DNA of 64,000 nucleotides from Viscum album (GCA_963277665.1 OY728125.1:1710472889-1710536888); one strand, 5' to 3'; shown: positions 1 through 12,300, counted from the first letter of the stretch. Numbers and translations: made by a program. Notes: generated by a model from the sequence alone, not told the origin.

Positions 1-2549
1 ATTTGAAAAAATAAAATCCTGATTTTCAATTCAGATATAAAATTTTACTTTGGTTTAATTTTTTATATTTTTCACTAAGATTCATGTTTTGGGAATAGTG
101 AAAAATACTAAATATTAATTGAAAACAAATTTTTTCCTATAAATAATTTATAGTGTTAAATTATATTTTTGAATGGGTTTAAAAAATAATGATTTCATTT
201 ATTTGTCACTTAATTAGAGTAATATTATTTTAATCAATTTCACATTGAAATTGGATATAAATACTTTGTGAACATTTGAATGTTTTACCTTAAAAACTCG
301 TTTTCTCGTTCCATCAACGAGATTAGTTTTTTAATTAATCTATACCAATTGTGCATTCTGAATTTGGAAAAATGGATTCCATATTTGGAATCATAAGGTC
401 TAAATTCTATAAATAGGTTGTTTTATTTTTTGTCGTTTTGAATAGTAACTTAAGTAATATTTTTTATTTCCACGGTTAAGGGTAAATCGAGTAATTAAAG
501 ATAAAAGAAATAATATGATAACTAATATAAAATTACCCTAAAACATATCATAATTTCATTGTATGAGTTTTTGTTGACAAAAATCTTCCTTGAAACTATT
601 TTATGTCCACTTGGAGCCACTTATATGACTTTAACACGTTAAAAGTATTATATTCAAAGGAATGAAAATTTTGTCACACTTTTGTTTTTAACAAGATAAA
701 TATTTTTAATAGGGTGTTATATAAGTGATATTTTTGCCTATAAATAGTATTTTTTAAGCTAACAAATTTTTCAAAATCATGTTAATTTATCTATAATTTT
801 TAGGAAATAAAAAATAAAATTAAAGGGTGACACAATGATGATGAAGGAATTGTTCAATTAATGGAAGAATCAAATAAATGATATTAAAAAATTAAAATAA
901 ATATAATTTTATATAATTAATTCCATAAAATATTTTTTTGATTAATTTGACTTTTTAGGGATAATTTAATTGAATTTTTTTGAAGATATAATGTTTTTAT
1001 GATATTTTTAAAAAGTTAGGTAATGAATATTGTCGACAATGACATTATTGATATTTTAAGATAGATAATATTTTATTAAAGGATATAAAATTTATAAAAA
1101 TATAATATTCTGACTAAAAAAATTATAAGTTATAAATTGTTATAAATGACTAATTTACGGTTATTTTAACCCATAAGTAGTAAAAACACATGTTGTCACT
1201 GTAAGTGTTAAAGAGATTAATTAAGGGTTGAAGACCAAAGATAGGGGTAATAATATGAAATAAAAATGTCTAAAATTTATTTTTTTGATAGTATTTTGAT
1301 CTATCCTCATATTAAATTTTAGATAAACTAATTTGGATCCATATATAATTAAAAATTAATTTATATTAATTTAATATTTTAAGAGATTACAAGAGTGCCC
1401 CTCCCCTATCTTTTAAAATGGACCATATCCTTCTCTTTTATTCATACCTCTAATGCCATTTGGATTGGAAAAACTCTACACAAGTATCCTAAAAAATTCC
1501 TTCCCTTAATCTTATAATCCTTAATTTGGTCATAAATCCAACCAAATGATTCATTTTCTATAAATTAAAAAAAATATACCCAAATAAGAGGTAACATTCA
1601 TCAATGAAAGTTTTTATTTTTTCTTCTTCTGATAACTCCTTCAATAATTTTTATGTCATATTTACATAGTAACCTCAATATAATAAATATACTCTAATGT
1701 TATCATATTAAGGTTTCATCCTACACTCACACAGAGTTCCATCTAATGGGTAACAAACATACCATTCTTATGTACGAAGAACTACCACCTCACAAAATTT
1801 TGTTGTTCGTTTTTTCTCTACCACCTATTATGGTTGGTAATTATGATAGAAAAACTATTTTTATATTATATATACAATATTTATGATATAATTATACTTC
1901 TTTAATGATAACATCATCTCTAAATTTTTACCATCCAATATTTTTTGAAAATGATAACGTCACATGTGCGTACGTATGACCATCCATCTCTACAATGCGA
2001 TATGACTCATTATTCACATATATTTCATGGATGGTAATAAGGATGAATTTATATGAATATATATATATTTATTTATTTATATATATATTTAATATTAAAT
2101 AAAAATGATTCTATAATGATAATATATCTTATACTTTCTTTTCTTTTAACAAGAAAATAAAATGGAAACAACAGTCTTGTGTACGTATGACCTACCGTCT
2201 CCCTGAACATTGTATTTCATTTAATATATCATTATTTTATAAGATTATTATAAATTTGTATATAATGAATATATATGATATATAAGTCATGTTTTAAATT
2301 CTTGAAATAATTAAATCGTGATTTAAGTAAGAGTATCAAGAATGAAAAGACAAAACATATATGATAAACAAAGCAATTATTACCTGAAAATGTTACTTTA
2401 ACATGGATATTGTTAATAAATGGGTAATATAAAGTCATAATAAAATAATATTTGGTATATATATATATATAACTATGATTCTTTGGTATATTTATAACCT
2501 AATTATATTTATTATACTTAAGATTTTAACATTTCCTAAGGAAGTTAAG

Positions 2550-2940
2550 ACTTAGGGTAATGAAATTTCATCTCACTTTTTATTTCCATGAGATACCTAC
2601 CATATTCACCACTCACATATTTTTTGTGGTGTATATAATATCATATGAGATTTTATATCATTAATATCATTTATTTAATGATATTTTAATATTTAATTTA
2701 TGCTATTCTTTTATGGGTTTCAGGATTCTAAAGTCACTCAAGTTGTAATGGGTTTTGGTCTCACTTTTATTTTCCATGGGATACAAGCCATGTTCACCAC
2801 CTAGTTGTTATATGTGGTGTATATACTACCAATGAATGTATTATTTGAGTATTATCCTTAATTTTATGGTTATTTACATATCTATTTGATGATATCTCAT
2901 TCACTAGGTTTATGAATTAAAAGGTAGCAAATTTGTAAGG
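2550..2940. repeat. ~190 bp direct duplication inside the LTR
   Basis: Two diverged direct copies lie next to each other. Both run from a TAATG-rich start through TCTCACTTTTATTTCCATG, CATRTTCACCAC and TGTGGTGTATATA. Part of a third unit may follow near 2930-3000 (CTTTGAGACCCATGTTACATTATGCACATATA). The duplication lies in the transcribed or leader-proximal half of the gypsy LTR. Confidence 0.55.
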
Positions 2941-3680
2941 TAATTTTGTCACAATTTGCTTTCTTTGAGACCCATGTTACATTATGCACATATATTATTT
3001 TAGGAGGAGGATATAATTCTCCTTGAAATATTTAATCACGAATATATTTCTTTTCATGATATTTTATAATTACCTTAATTTTCTTCTCTCTTTAGTTGGA
3101 AATCTGTGTTCCTTTAAAATTATGTTTTATAAAAATGTTTTAAAAGTGTTTTAAATGGTCTTTTAAACATTTTCATGAAAATAGATATCAAAGATGTTTA
3201 AAATGGTTTAAAATATTACTTTATATGTTTTCTATTTTATTTTCATTGAAAAAGTTTTGATAAATTTTTATTTATTTTAAAATAATATTTCAAATAGGAA
3301 ATCATATTTTCCTCGATAAATGTTATAAAAAGATCTTTCATGATTATTTCCCATCTAAGTTGACATACTTTGTCATATTTTATGCCTGATTATGGAAATG
3401 ATCCGATAATAAAATTTATATTATTTATTTAATGGTTTATTTTTATTATGGAATTATATTTATGAAACCTATTTCTTTTCCATGGGTTATATTATTTTTA
3501 AATGATGTTTATGAAACCCATTTCATTCCACGGGTTATGATATAAGGTATGATATATGTTCTTGTGGCACACATATATATGGTTCTCATTATGTGATGTT
3601 TGGGACCTATATCTACCTCCAATACATTGGGTAAAGATTTATATCTCATGAGATAATGATGGGAATCAAGTTGATAGGCT

Positions 3681-3820
3681 TGATCCACTATGGTAAGATA
3701 GAGAAACCTAATCCATTATGGGAAAATGGGGAAACCTGGTCCACTATGGGAAGATGGAGAAACTCAATCCACTATAGGAAGATGTGGAAACCCAATAAAA
3801 TATGGAAATAGTGGAAACTT
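3681..3820. repeat. ~29 bp minisatellite in the gypsy LTR, about 5 units
   Basis: Five consecutive units share the pattern RATCCACTATGGGAAGATGG followed by AGAAAC. The last units are eroded. The minus-strand relatives of this LTR (around 10670-10720 and 12760-12800) show only one recognisable unit (GGTGGAAAAAGTCCC...GGATTAGG), so the array expanded in this element's lineage. Confidence 0.75.
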
Positions 3821-4410
3821 AGTCCCTTGTAAGGAAAGAACTGCAACTAGGGATGGTGGTGTGTCCCTCCTAGTAGGTGTAGTCTTCATGAAGTGCCTTG
3901 ATAACTTCTAGTATTGTGTTTTGACTTATAATAAATGGTATTACATGTTTATGTGTATGGAAAAATTCAATGTCTTATTCAAATGTTATTATTTCATGGA
4001 TTATTTTTCTTATTTAATTATGATTCAGGTCTTATGAGTTTCTAATCTTTATACCATGATTCATGTTTATGATCATGGATACGCAGGGTATGGTCTTCTA
4101 TTTTCATGATCTTGTTTTAATACCCTTATTCTCATGATTATATTTACATGTCTCCATTGTTTACCATTACTGAGAATACTATCACACCCTTTCTTATGTT
4201 TTCTTTTCCCTAGTTTATAAAAAAGGTTTTTGTAGGGGTTCTAAAGGGGAAGATCTTTATGGAAAACATTGAAGATCTTTCACCAGACAAGAATTTTGTG
4301 CTCCAAGTTTCCAAAAACAATAAACTAATAAGGTCTTTGGGAATATTTTTTTAATGGTTTAAGTATTCTAAAAAAGTTATGTAATTTTTGAAAAATTTGT
4401 GTCACTACAG

Positions 4411-4422
4411 TTGGTATTAGAG
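4411..4422 (+). other. Primer-binding site (initiator Met-tRNA type)
   Basis: TTGGTATTAGAG differs by one C-to-T change from the plant initiator-methionine tRNA complement TTGGTATCAGAG. It follows an LTR end reading CTACA. It primes minus-strand DNA synthesis and fixes the 5' LTR/internal boundary. Confidence 0.8.
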
Positions 4423-4919
4423 AAAAATTTTATTTAACCATCAAAAAATACGATGAGAAAACCTTAGTGATAACTCTTAGGACATACCTAAGGATAAGTA
4501 TAAGGATATGGAAAAGTATCATAAAATGTCCTAGAATTTTGGTAAAGGATAGAGAGATTGGTTTACTAGAAATACATCCATGTTTGGATACTATAATTTT
4601 ATGTGGTTCTGGAAAATATATACCTAGGAGTAACAACGTCAACAAGGTGCATCAGGCCTGACTCGAGCTTAACTTGGTACATGACAACATGCCTTACTAT
4701 GCACCTGGTTTAACACTCTTGGGTGATACACTTTGGGAAATCAAAAACTCTTCACAAAACATCATTAAGGACTTAAAAATAAGTTGGCTATGAATAATAT
4801 AGGATAACCCTATGCTGCCATAGATTAAAGAAATTTGTCATAATTTAAACAACATATAATGGGTTTTCTTTAAGTTTGTGGTTCCACACTATGAAAACTA
4901 TTTCTTACTCTATGTTTTT

Positions 4920-6062
4920 TGGTTTTAATAAATACATGGGACCTAAAGGAACTTCTCTAATGGTGACTATGATGGAAAATTAAATGATTGTTCTCATGAG
5001 TATCTGAATTCTATGGGAGTTGGAATGAAAAACCTTGTTTTTATGGTCACACAACTTTCTCAAGCTATGAATCTTACTGATCTTCCAAACAAGAGAAGGA
5101 GGGAACAATGTTGTGTTGAGTCATTCATAATTAAATTTCCAAATTATTTCATTAAGTATTTTGATCCACATATTTATGAACACTATATCAGTACCATTGA
5201 AAAGATATTATTTTTCCTCCAGTGTTTAGAACATGAGAAAGTCATTCTGGATATTTATCAGTTGTAAGGTGAATCAGAGTAATGGGGGACTCTAATAAAG
5301 AATATAAAGAATAAATATAAATTTGAATCTATATATTGGGATGAGTTCAAGAACATATTATTCATTAAGTAATTAGCTTGTGTTCTTCATACGAATATGC
5401 AATATGAGTTCCTTAATTTTATGTAAAAGGATGATGAATATAGCGGTACCTATGAGGCTAATTTCACAAGACTTACAAGGTATGCTTATGGAATAATCAT
5501 CCAAACTAAAATTATAGTATGTTGGTTCTTTAGTGGATTAAATCCGAGTCTCATAAGGGTGTTGACCATAAGATACTTTAGTAACTATGGTGAATTTGTG
5601 CATTGTGCAATCAAATTTGAAATAGAATTTGAAGTTACCTATCAATCTCATGGTTTTAATAAGAAAAGGACGATAGAGTTAAAAGGAAAATCAAAAACCA
5701 TAGAGGTAAGCAGATGAAATTTCCTTTATGCACGAATTATGGAAATAAAAAAATAAGGAAATTTTCTTATGGAGTATAATAAATGATTTAAGTGAGGAAG
5801 GGAAGTCCATTGAGCAATTTATTGTTGAACTAATGGGAAGAAGAAGTCGACCAAAGATGAGAATATAGGGAAATCCATATAGGATGCACCTCCAACAATT
5901 TATTACTTAAAGTGTAATTAGAATGGGAATTATGTTAATCAATGCCCAAATCAAAGGGTTAATGATTTCGATTATCATCAGCATCCTATTAAGGCCCAAG
6001 ATAAATGGAAATCTCATGTGATCACTATTGGTGATGTGGAGTATGACAACGAAGTTGATTAA
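4920..6062 (+). pseudogene. Ty3/gypsy gag, degenerate
   Basis: Broken gag (capsid/nucleocapsid) of the gypsy element. The clearest stretch is an 84-codon open piece at 5013-5267 containing ISTIEKILFFLQCLEHEKV, matching the plant gypsy gag core (WI..IEKIFEVL.C.E.EKV). It is followed in shifting frames by YWDEFKNILFIK, YEANFTRLTRYAYGI and FSGLNPSLIRVL, all standard blocks of the retrotransposon gag domain in the right order. A nucleocapsid zinc knuckle lies at 5904-5945: spacing C-x2-C-x4-H-x4-C is kept, but the first Cys is Tyr, the His is Asn, and a stop falls between. A weaker CTNYGN-like knuckle relic precedes it near 5730. Stops and frameshifts run throughout. The original start codon cannot be placed. 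Confidence 0.8.
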
Positions 6063-7289
6063 TGATAGAGTAATTATGTAATGGAATTCAAGAATAATTT
6101 TTTACAACTAGTTTTATGGTATTATAGATTAATGAAACATCCATTTATTGGCCTACTATAGTTTTTCCATAAGGATTTAAGAGAACATACTAAAAGGTAT
6201 TGGAAACCATGAAGATTGATTGAGGTAATAAGGTGATATTTTTTGAAAACACATTATTAAGGAAAGTATAACCCTAAATATGTTCTTGATGATGAGATAA
6301 TGATATTTGGATAAAGATATGTTGGATGTGGATAAGTAAATTGGACGGTACGGATTTCTAGGGAACTAATTAAGGATTTGTTGAAAAGTGGATTATGCTA
6401 TCATGGATGATGTTTAAAAAAATTTAGACTTAAGTAATATATATAATAAACTTAAAATAAGAAAAAATTAATTTTTTAAAAAAAAGGATTTATGGTAATT
6501 ACCATGTTTTAAGAATACTTGATGAAGGTATTCTTATATTTATAACGTAACAACGAAGAGCTACCTTTTGATATATAGGGGATAAATGTTAAGTTATTTA
6601 AGTGAACTTTATTCTAATGTTTTGGACTTTCATATTTTAGAAGGTTTATAAGGATAACCATTTTTGAATGGTTTAGGTTATACTTAGGATGGGGTTTTAG
6701 TGATTAAATTATTATCTCATCATATGGGGATTTATGCATATTAGATAAATTTTGCTAACCTTTTTTTAGTGATAAAGATAGATGGAATGATCGATCATTA
6801 TATTTATGGATCTCATTATCTTCTAACACTTCAAAAATGAAAAATTAACCTTTTTGAAAATTTATCAAGGCGCAAAAAAAGGGTGAGGTTTTCCTAAAAT
6901 TAATTATGTATTTCATCTCCTGAAAACACTTCAACTCTAGGGAAAGGATCTCGAAACCGAAAAGGATATCAAAGTAACTTATTTTCCAATGAATCAAATA
7001 TCCCATTATATTATCATATATTTAAGTATTTTTTATTTTTAACATTCACCTCACCATTTTCTCTATCATTCACCATCAAAACATGATATTTATATTTCAC
7101 TTCCATGTCAATGTTTTCACTTTCCACCTATGTTATCCTATGTGGAAACCCAGTAATGAGTTACTTTGGGTAACTATTATGTTTCTAAATTTAATTCTTT
7201 AAAACTAAGTTCTATTATTTATTATTATTATTATGTGGGTTTCTAGGAAAAAACATTAAATTATTAATCCTCTAATAACCTAGAAAAAG
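6063..7289 (+). other. Internal gypsy sequence without recognisable pol
   Basis: About 1.2 kb separates the gag relic from the last codons of pol. Protease, RT, RNase H and integrase together need roughly 4 kb and none of their motifs is visible here. The stretch is AT-rich with short open pieces only. The element is therefore gag-only, either by internal deletion or as an inherited non-autonomous form. Confidence 0.6.
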
Positions 7290-7328
7290 TTTGAGGGCGA
7301 AATTCATTTTAAGGGGGGTAGAATGTAA
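7290..7328 (+). pseudogene. Last codons of chromovirus pol, running into the LTR
   Basis: The frame reads FEGEIHFKGGRM then stop, the stop TAA lying in the first bases of the LTR. This is the conserved C-terminal tip of plant chromovirus polyproteins (F-E-D/G-E-I...G-G) that overlaps the polypurine tract. It shows that the element descends from a pol-bearing chromovirus although the rest of pol is gone. Confidence 0.75.
7311..7323 (+). other. Polypurine tract
   Basis: AAGGGGGGTAGAA lies directly before the LTR start TGTAACACCCC. It is the plus-strand primer site of reverse transcription and fixes the internal/3' LTR boundary. Confidence 0.85.
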
Positions 7329-9655
7329 CACCCCAAGATTTTTATGAGATAGATTTTTTTAATAATTTGATTTCTTTGATGTATTGTGTTTTACAATACA
7401 CCATGATAAGCTTGTGCTACATGAAACACCGTATTATCTTGTGGTATATTCAACACTATCTTTGGATTATGTTATACACAATGTTGAGTTCCTTCGATTG
7501 CTTGTGTCTCACGCAAGACCAAATTTTAAAAAAAAATTAAAATATTATTATTTAATATAATAAGATATAAAATATTCATTACATTAGTGGTTATGAATAT
7601 TATTCACCAACTTATGAACATATATGGTTTATAAGATATATCCATTAGCTATCAAATAATTAGAAACAAAAATATATACCAATTGTATATAAAGGCAATA
7701 ATTTTAATTTTATAATCCAAAAGTGATTTTGTTTTATTAAATTAAAATTAATTACAATTAGTAAATGATATTAAAGAAATATTTTTGTTATATTTTCAAT
7801 AAAATATTTTTATATAGTAATCAAATAGATCTTGTAGGCATAAGATAAGAACCAAACCAATTTTATGCAAAAAACCCAATATTTTTCTAAAGGGTAATTT
7901 TATAGCCTTTTAAGGGAGAACCCATTTTAAATCCAATTTTTGAAAATTTTATATACAATATTTGAAAAAATAAACTTCTTCTTTGAAAATGGGATATAAA
8001 AAAATTCTCTCGTTTAGTTTTTGGTATTTTTCTGATAAGATTCACATTTTGATAAATATTAAAAAAATACTAAATTTTAATTGAAAACAATTTTTTCCTC
8101 AAAATAATTTATAGTGTTAAATTATTTTTTTTAATGATTTTAAAGTATAATTATATCTATTTTTATCATTTAATCTAATTAAGGTCATTTTAATCAATTT
8201 CCTATTGAAATTGGATATAAAAACTTTGTGAACTTTTGAATGTTTTACTTCAAAAACATGTTTCTCATTCCTTCAACGAGATTATTTTTTAATTAATTTC
8301 TGTTAATTATTTGTTTTAAATTTGGAAGATTGGATTAATATTTTTAATAAAAATTTCAAAATAATGTAAATAGTTCTATCTCATTTTGGACATTATGAAT
8401 AATAACTTTAGTAATAATTTTTATTACCACGATTAAGGGTAAATCGGGTAATTAAATATAAAAATAATATTATAACTAATATAAAATTTCCCTAAAACAT
8501 TTCATAATTTCATTGGATGAGTTTTTTTAGACCCAAATATTATTTGGGACGATTTTATGTCCACTTGGATCCACTTTGAGTGCTTTAACACTTTTATAGT
8601 ATTATAATCAAAGTAAAGACAATTTTGTCACTCTTTTGTTTTTTACAAGAGAAATATTTTTAATAGGGTGTTATATAAGGGATATATTTGGTTATAAATA
8701 GTATTTGGAAAGATGAAATATTTTTTTATATCATTTTATTTTATTTATAATTTTTATAAAATATATAATTAAATTAGATTGTGACACAATGATGATGAAG
8801 TAATTGCTTAATTAATGGAAAAATAAAATAAATTATATTAAAAAATTAAAATAAATAAAATTTATTACAATTAATGTTATAAAAGAATTTTATGGATTAC
8901 TTTAACATGTTAGGGATAATTTAGTTGATTTTTTTGGAAATATCATGATTTTATGATATTTTTAAAAAGTCAAGTAATCAATTATATTAACATTGACATT
9001 ATTGATATTTTAAAATAAATAATATTTTATTAAATGAAATAAAATTTATAAAAATATAAGATTCGGACACCTAATTAATATAAGTCCTAAAATTTCATAA
9101 ATTACTAATTTATGTTTTTTTGTCATTTTATTGTAACTATATTAAACAATAAGTGGTAAAAACACATGGTGTCACGATAAGTGTTAATGGGATTAATTAA
9201 GGTTAAATCCAATATATAAGGGTAATAATATCACCTAAACATGTATAACTTTTTTTGATAGTATTTTGATCTTTAATCATCTAAAATTCAAAATAACTCA
9301 ATTTGGTTCCATTTTGGAATAAAAATTAAATTATAATAATTTAATGTTTTAAGAAATTCTAAGAGTGCTCCTCCCCTATCTTATAAAAGGGAATCTCTCC
9401 TTATCTTTTATTCACACCTCTAAAACCAATGTTCCGAGAAAAACTATACCATTGAATCCTCCCAAGTTTCTTAATTTAATCCTAGAATCCTTAATTTTGT
9501 CAAAAATAGAACCAAAGGATTCATTTTGTTCAAATTAAAAAGCGATACCCAAAGAAGAGCTAACATTAATCAATAAATGTTTTTATATTATTTCTTCCAT
9601 GAACTCTTTGAATTATTTTTATTTAATGTTTATATAATAACCTACATATGATTTA
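7324..9655 (+). mobile_element. 3' LTR of the gag-only gypsy element, truncated
   Basis: It starts TGTAACACCCCAAG, the usual start of plant chromovirus LTRs, right after the polypurine tract. From 7960 on it aligns to 1-1680 of the 5' LTR. Similarity ends near 9650, where a short tandem repeat and then minus-strand LTR sequence of another copy begin, so about half of the LTR is lost. Confidence 0.8.
9381..9388 (+). promoter_or_regulatory. Candidate TATA box of the 3' LTR
   Basis: TTATAAAA follows CTCCCCTATC and precedes a CT-rich stretch that would be the start of the transcript. The equivalent place in the 5' LTR (near 1410) reads CTTTTAAAA, so it is decayed there. Call by position and motif only. 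Confidence 0.35.
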
Positions 9656-9752
9656 GGATTATAAAAATATTATTTGCGATTATAAAAATATGATTTGGGA
9701 TTATAAAAATGTGATTTGGGATTATAAAATTTTGATTTGGGATTATCAAAAC
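9650..9752. repeat. ~21 bp tandem repeat, 5 units
   Basis: Five units of the form GATTTGGGATTATAAAAATAT with few differences sit exactly where the 3' LTR is cut off and minus-strand LTR sequence begins. Confidence 0.85.
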
Positions 9753-9754
9753 AG

Positions 9755-10198
9755 GTAAGTCCAACAAGAGGGAACTTTGTAAAGATTAGGAGGAGCTTCT
9801 TAGGAGCATGGATAACCTTGTGATGGATCTATAGAGGGAAGGGAAGAGTGAATTTATGCTCTAAGGTTTTTTAAAGAATTTTAATGGTAGGTTTCGATGG
9901 TTTAAATATTAAAAGAGAGGGTAATTATTTATTAAGTTATAAACATTGTTTTTGGAGTCTATATAATAAATTATTCCAAACCAAAAACCATCCCATGGTT
10001 TTAATAGTAGTCTGGAATTATTTCCAGTGGGTTAGAATTGATACCTATCAGGGGACTCCATGGGTGGACACATATTCTAGGTGGGATAGACCACCATACC
10101 CAATGGTATCCCTTTCTTCATGAATCCCTTAGGTGGAGAGCCATGCTTCATCCAAATCTCACATGTGAGAGTTCCCAAAGATTGGATAAGCTAATTTT
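9755..10198 (-). mobile_element. Minus-strand gypsy: LTR piece plus untranslated leader
   Basis: Read on the minus strand, 9755-9990 matches the promoter-proximal LTR segment also found at 16140-16430 and 61130-61340 (shared GGAGGAGCTTCTT and GGACTCTATATAATAAA on the + strand). 10010-10198 matches the leader between primer-binding site and gag also found at 12100-12280 (shared ATTTCCAGTGGGTT and TCTCACATGTGAGAGTTCC). Almost all of the internal region between these two parts is deleted. Confidence 0.6.
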
Positions 10199-10214
10199 CC
10201 TTTGATACCAACTA
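10199..10214 (-). other. Primer-binding site, minus strand
   Basis: The complement reads TAGTTGGTATCAAAGG, one change from the initiator-Met-tRNA type TTGGTATCAGAGG. It marks the 5' LTR end of a minus-strand gypsy copy whose LTR runs to higher coordinates. Confidence 0.75.
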
Positions 10215-11240
10215 GGAAAACCCTAGTCTTTATTACACATTAATTCATGATTTATTACATATTAATAAGAATTAGACACCCCAAAATATTGATAAGTATA
10301 GTGTATTTGGTTAATTAGTTATATTACATATCAACTTAAAAGTATGTGGTAAGTCAAAATTATTGAAAACTTCCTTAACATGCTCATAATATTCCATCAT
10401 TCTTACAACTGCATGGGATAACCTAGGGACATACATAAGAAAGGGTTGATATATAAACCCCAGTAAGGGAATAAAAATAGAATATCATAAAGAAAGTATT
10501 ACATGTCAGATAATAGGAATTTTTATGGGAAATAAAAAGGGGTGAAAATCATAAACATGAAAAATAAGACATGGTATAGCATGGTAACATAAAGTTAACA
10601 CGGGAAATGTGGAAAAAAATTTAAACCCGGCATCATAAATATAGGTCAAGGATAACCTCTAAGACACTATAACATGGTGGAAAAAGTCCCATTATAGATT
10701 AGGTTTAACTCCCTAATCCCTTTCATGATATCTCATGATACTAAAAAATTACCCAATGCATTGGAAGGATATATAATTTTGGTCCCATCTATCACTTTCA
10801 TATCATGTAAATTCATAAGTGTTCTACATGGATCATATAACATAAGATAATATTTCATCACACTTGAACCCATGATTAAGTATTGTGGGTTACATACATG
10901 GAAGTTCCCACTCACTTAAGTATAGGTATAACTTTGCGAATACCCTTGAGTGGAAATGGGTACAGGTATACACCTCAAAAAAGTTTGGCATGGAAAATCA
11001 CAGTGAAATTTTGGAAGCATAACGAAAGTTCGTGAAGTTTCATAAAATGGTTGAATGAAAGAGGAAGGGGTATCTCATCACAAGGAAGTAAAAAATGATA
11101 ATATGAGGGATATGTAATAACATAATCCAACATGAAAATTTTGTAATTAATAAGCATAAGAGAAGGAGGGTTCTTTAATAAAAACAAGGCATGCAAAAAT
11201 CACAGGATAATTTTAGAAGCATAACTGGGGTACATTATTT
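10215..11240 (-). mobile_element. Minus-strand gypsy 5' LTR, PBS-proximal part
   Basis: This LTR piece aligns, unit by unit, with 12301-13300 and 60100-60960 in the same orientation, and inverted with 3590-4400 of the + element. Shared landmarks include GGGATAACCTAGGGACATA, ACCCAATGCATTGGA and CATATCATGTAAATTCATAAG. It contains about two units of the ~205 bp repeat at 10975-11220. At about 11240 it is interrupted by a LINE fragment. Confidence 0.7.
10975..11220. repeat. ~205 bp LTR repeat, one unit plus the start of a second
   Basis: The unit starts near GGCATGGAAAATCACAG and recurs as GGCATGCAAAAATCACAG about 200 bases later. It is the same unit as in the three-copy array at 13060-13640. 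Confidence 0.6.
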
Positions 11241-12070
11241 TAGTCTTATCATTTGAGAATTCATCACATTTCCCATCACATTGGTTATTGACTTAGTTCC
11301 TCATATTTTTAGCCATTAACTTAAATAAGTGAAAAATTAGGTATGATTGCTTTTAAACTAGTAAACACACAAATGCAAAGCCAATAAAATTTATGAGGTG
11401 ACTTATAAATGACATATATTCCTTAAAATATGAATTTATAGGATTCAATCTAAGTTATCCATGATCTATTCCATAATATGAAATATTATGAGCCTAGTGG
11501 TGTGTGGAAGACCCCAAAAGAATGGAGAAGGGGAAGGCATCCAAGAGGTTCTGGCGGTTTTCATGGATGGGGTGGTAGAAATAAGGGGTGAGTTTGTATG
11601 TATTATTTATTGGTGTTTTCTCCCACATTTACCATATCATTCTTTTATATACCTATTACTTTTTATTATATTAATTTTTGGGGGCCTTGGATATTCTCCA
11701 AGGTCTGAATTGTTTTGTCATTAATATAAAATATTATTTTAATAGTATTTCCTTCAATAATGGTTTATCATGATCTTGTGAATTTACCAAAGAAAATATC
11801 TTGAGATTGTCAAATGAGGTGTGCAACAAGTCCCATTGTCATGCACTAGTTCCCTATTAAGTCTAGATCAATGTAGTGTTTTCAGGGTTGTCACCCCTAG
11901 TTACATTTGTTCCATAGCCACATATACTTGTTGTATCTAGACATGGATGTATTTTCTTGAAAACTGATCACTATATACTTTATCAAAACTTAGGGATGTT
12001 TCTCAATACTTAGTATTAGGCATAAGGATTCTGCTAGAGTTTTATAATCCTAATCCAAAAAATAAATAAA
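11240..12070 (+). pseudogene. LINE fragment: ORF1 tail and ORF2 start
   Basis: The stretch from about 11500 (CCAAAAGAATGGAGAAGG...AAGAGGTTCTGG) matches the complement of 28970-29040, the basic C-terminal tail of the minus-strand LINE ORF1 relic. About 200 bases later (11785-11850) one frame reads KIS-stop-DCQMRCATSPIVMH. This resembles the start of plant LINE ORF2 endonuclease (K-I-x-S-W-N-C-R-G), the Trp having become a stop. The fragment ends in an A-rich run (12056-12070) next to a duplicated primer-binding site. No further endonuclease or RT motif is visible. 11240-11480 is unassigned flanking sequence. Confidence 0.4.
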
Positions 12071-12074
12071 CTTT

Positions 12075-12300
12075 CCTTTGATACCAACTATAGAAGTATA
12101 GATTTATTTCCAGTGGGTTATAATTGATACTTATCAGGGCACTCCATGGGAGGCTACACCTCCTGGGTGGGACACACCATGATCCCTAGTGGTATCCCTT
12201 TCATTATAAAACCCTTTGGCAGAGATCCAAGATTTTTCCAAATCTCACATGTGAGAGTTCCTATGGATTGAATAACCTCCTTTTCCTCTGATACTAACTA
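12075..12300 (-). mobile_element. Minus-strand gypsy leader bounded by two primer-binding sites
   Basis: Primer-binding sites in the minus orientation occur at both 12075-12090 (CTTTGATACCAACTA) and 12281-12300 (CTCTGATACTAACTA). Between them is the same leader as at 10010-10198. A normal element has one such site per 5' LTR, so this is a rearranged or tandem copy. Confidence 0.6.

Larger units (their letters stand above)
1..4409 (+). mobile_element. 5' LTR of gag-only Ty3/gypsy element (left part outside window)
   Basis: This is the 5' long terminal repeat of a Ty3/gypsy retrotransposon. Bases 1-1680 align, with many substitutions and small indels, to 7960-9650 in the same orientation, which is the LTR/LTR relationship. 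Base 1 matches a point about 635 bases into the 3' LTR, so that much is missing to the left. The right end is set by a primer-binding site starting two bases after the terminal CA at 4408-4409. Adding the two parts gives an LTR of about 5 kb, long but known in plant chromoviruses. It holds its own tandem repeats (2550-2940 and 3681-3820). Its right half is related, inverted, to the minus-strand LTR copies at 10.2-13.7 kb and 60.1-61.8 kb; for example a stretch around CAATACATTGGGTAA recurs. Confidence 0.75.

Noticed and set aside
2232..2438. Short open frames of 60-140 codons scattered over the window, taken as possible small genes
   Set aside because: Apart from pieces assigned to relics above, they are AT-rich, low-complexity or shadows of LTR and satellite repeats, with no domain, no conserved start context and no support from neighbouring frames.
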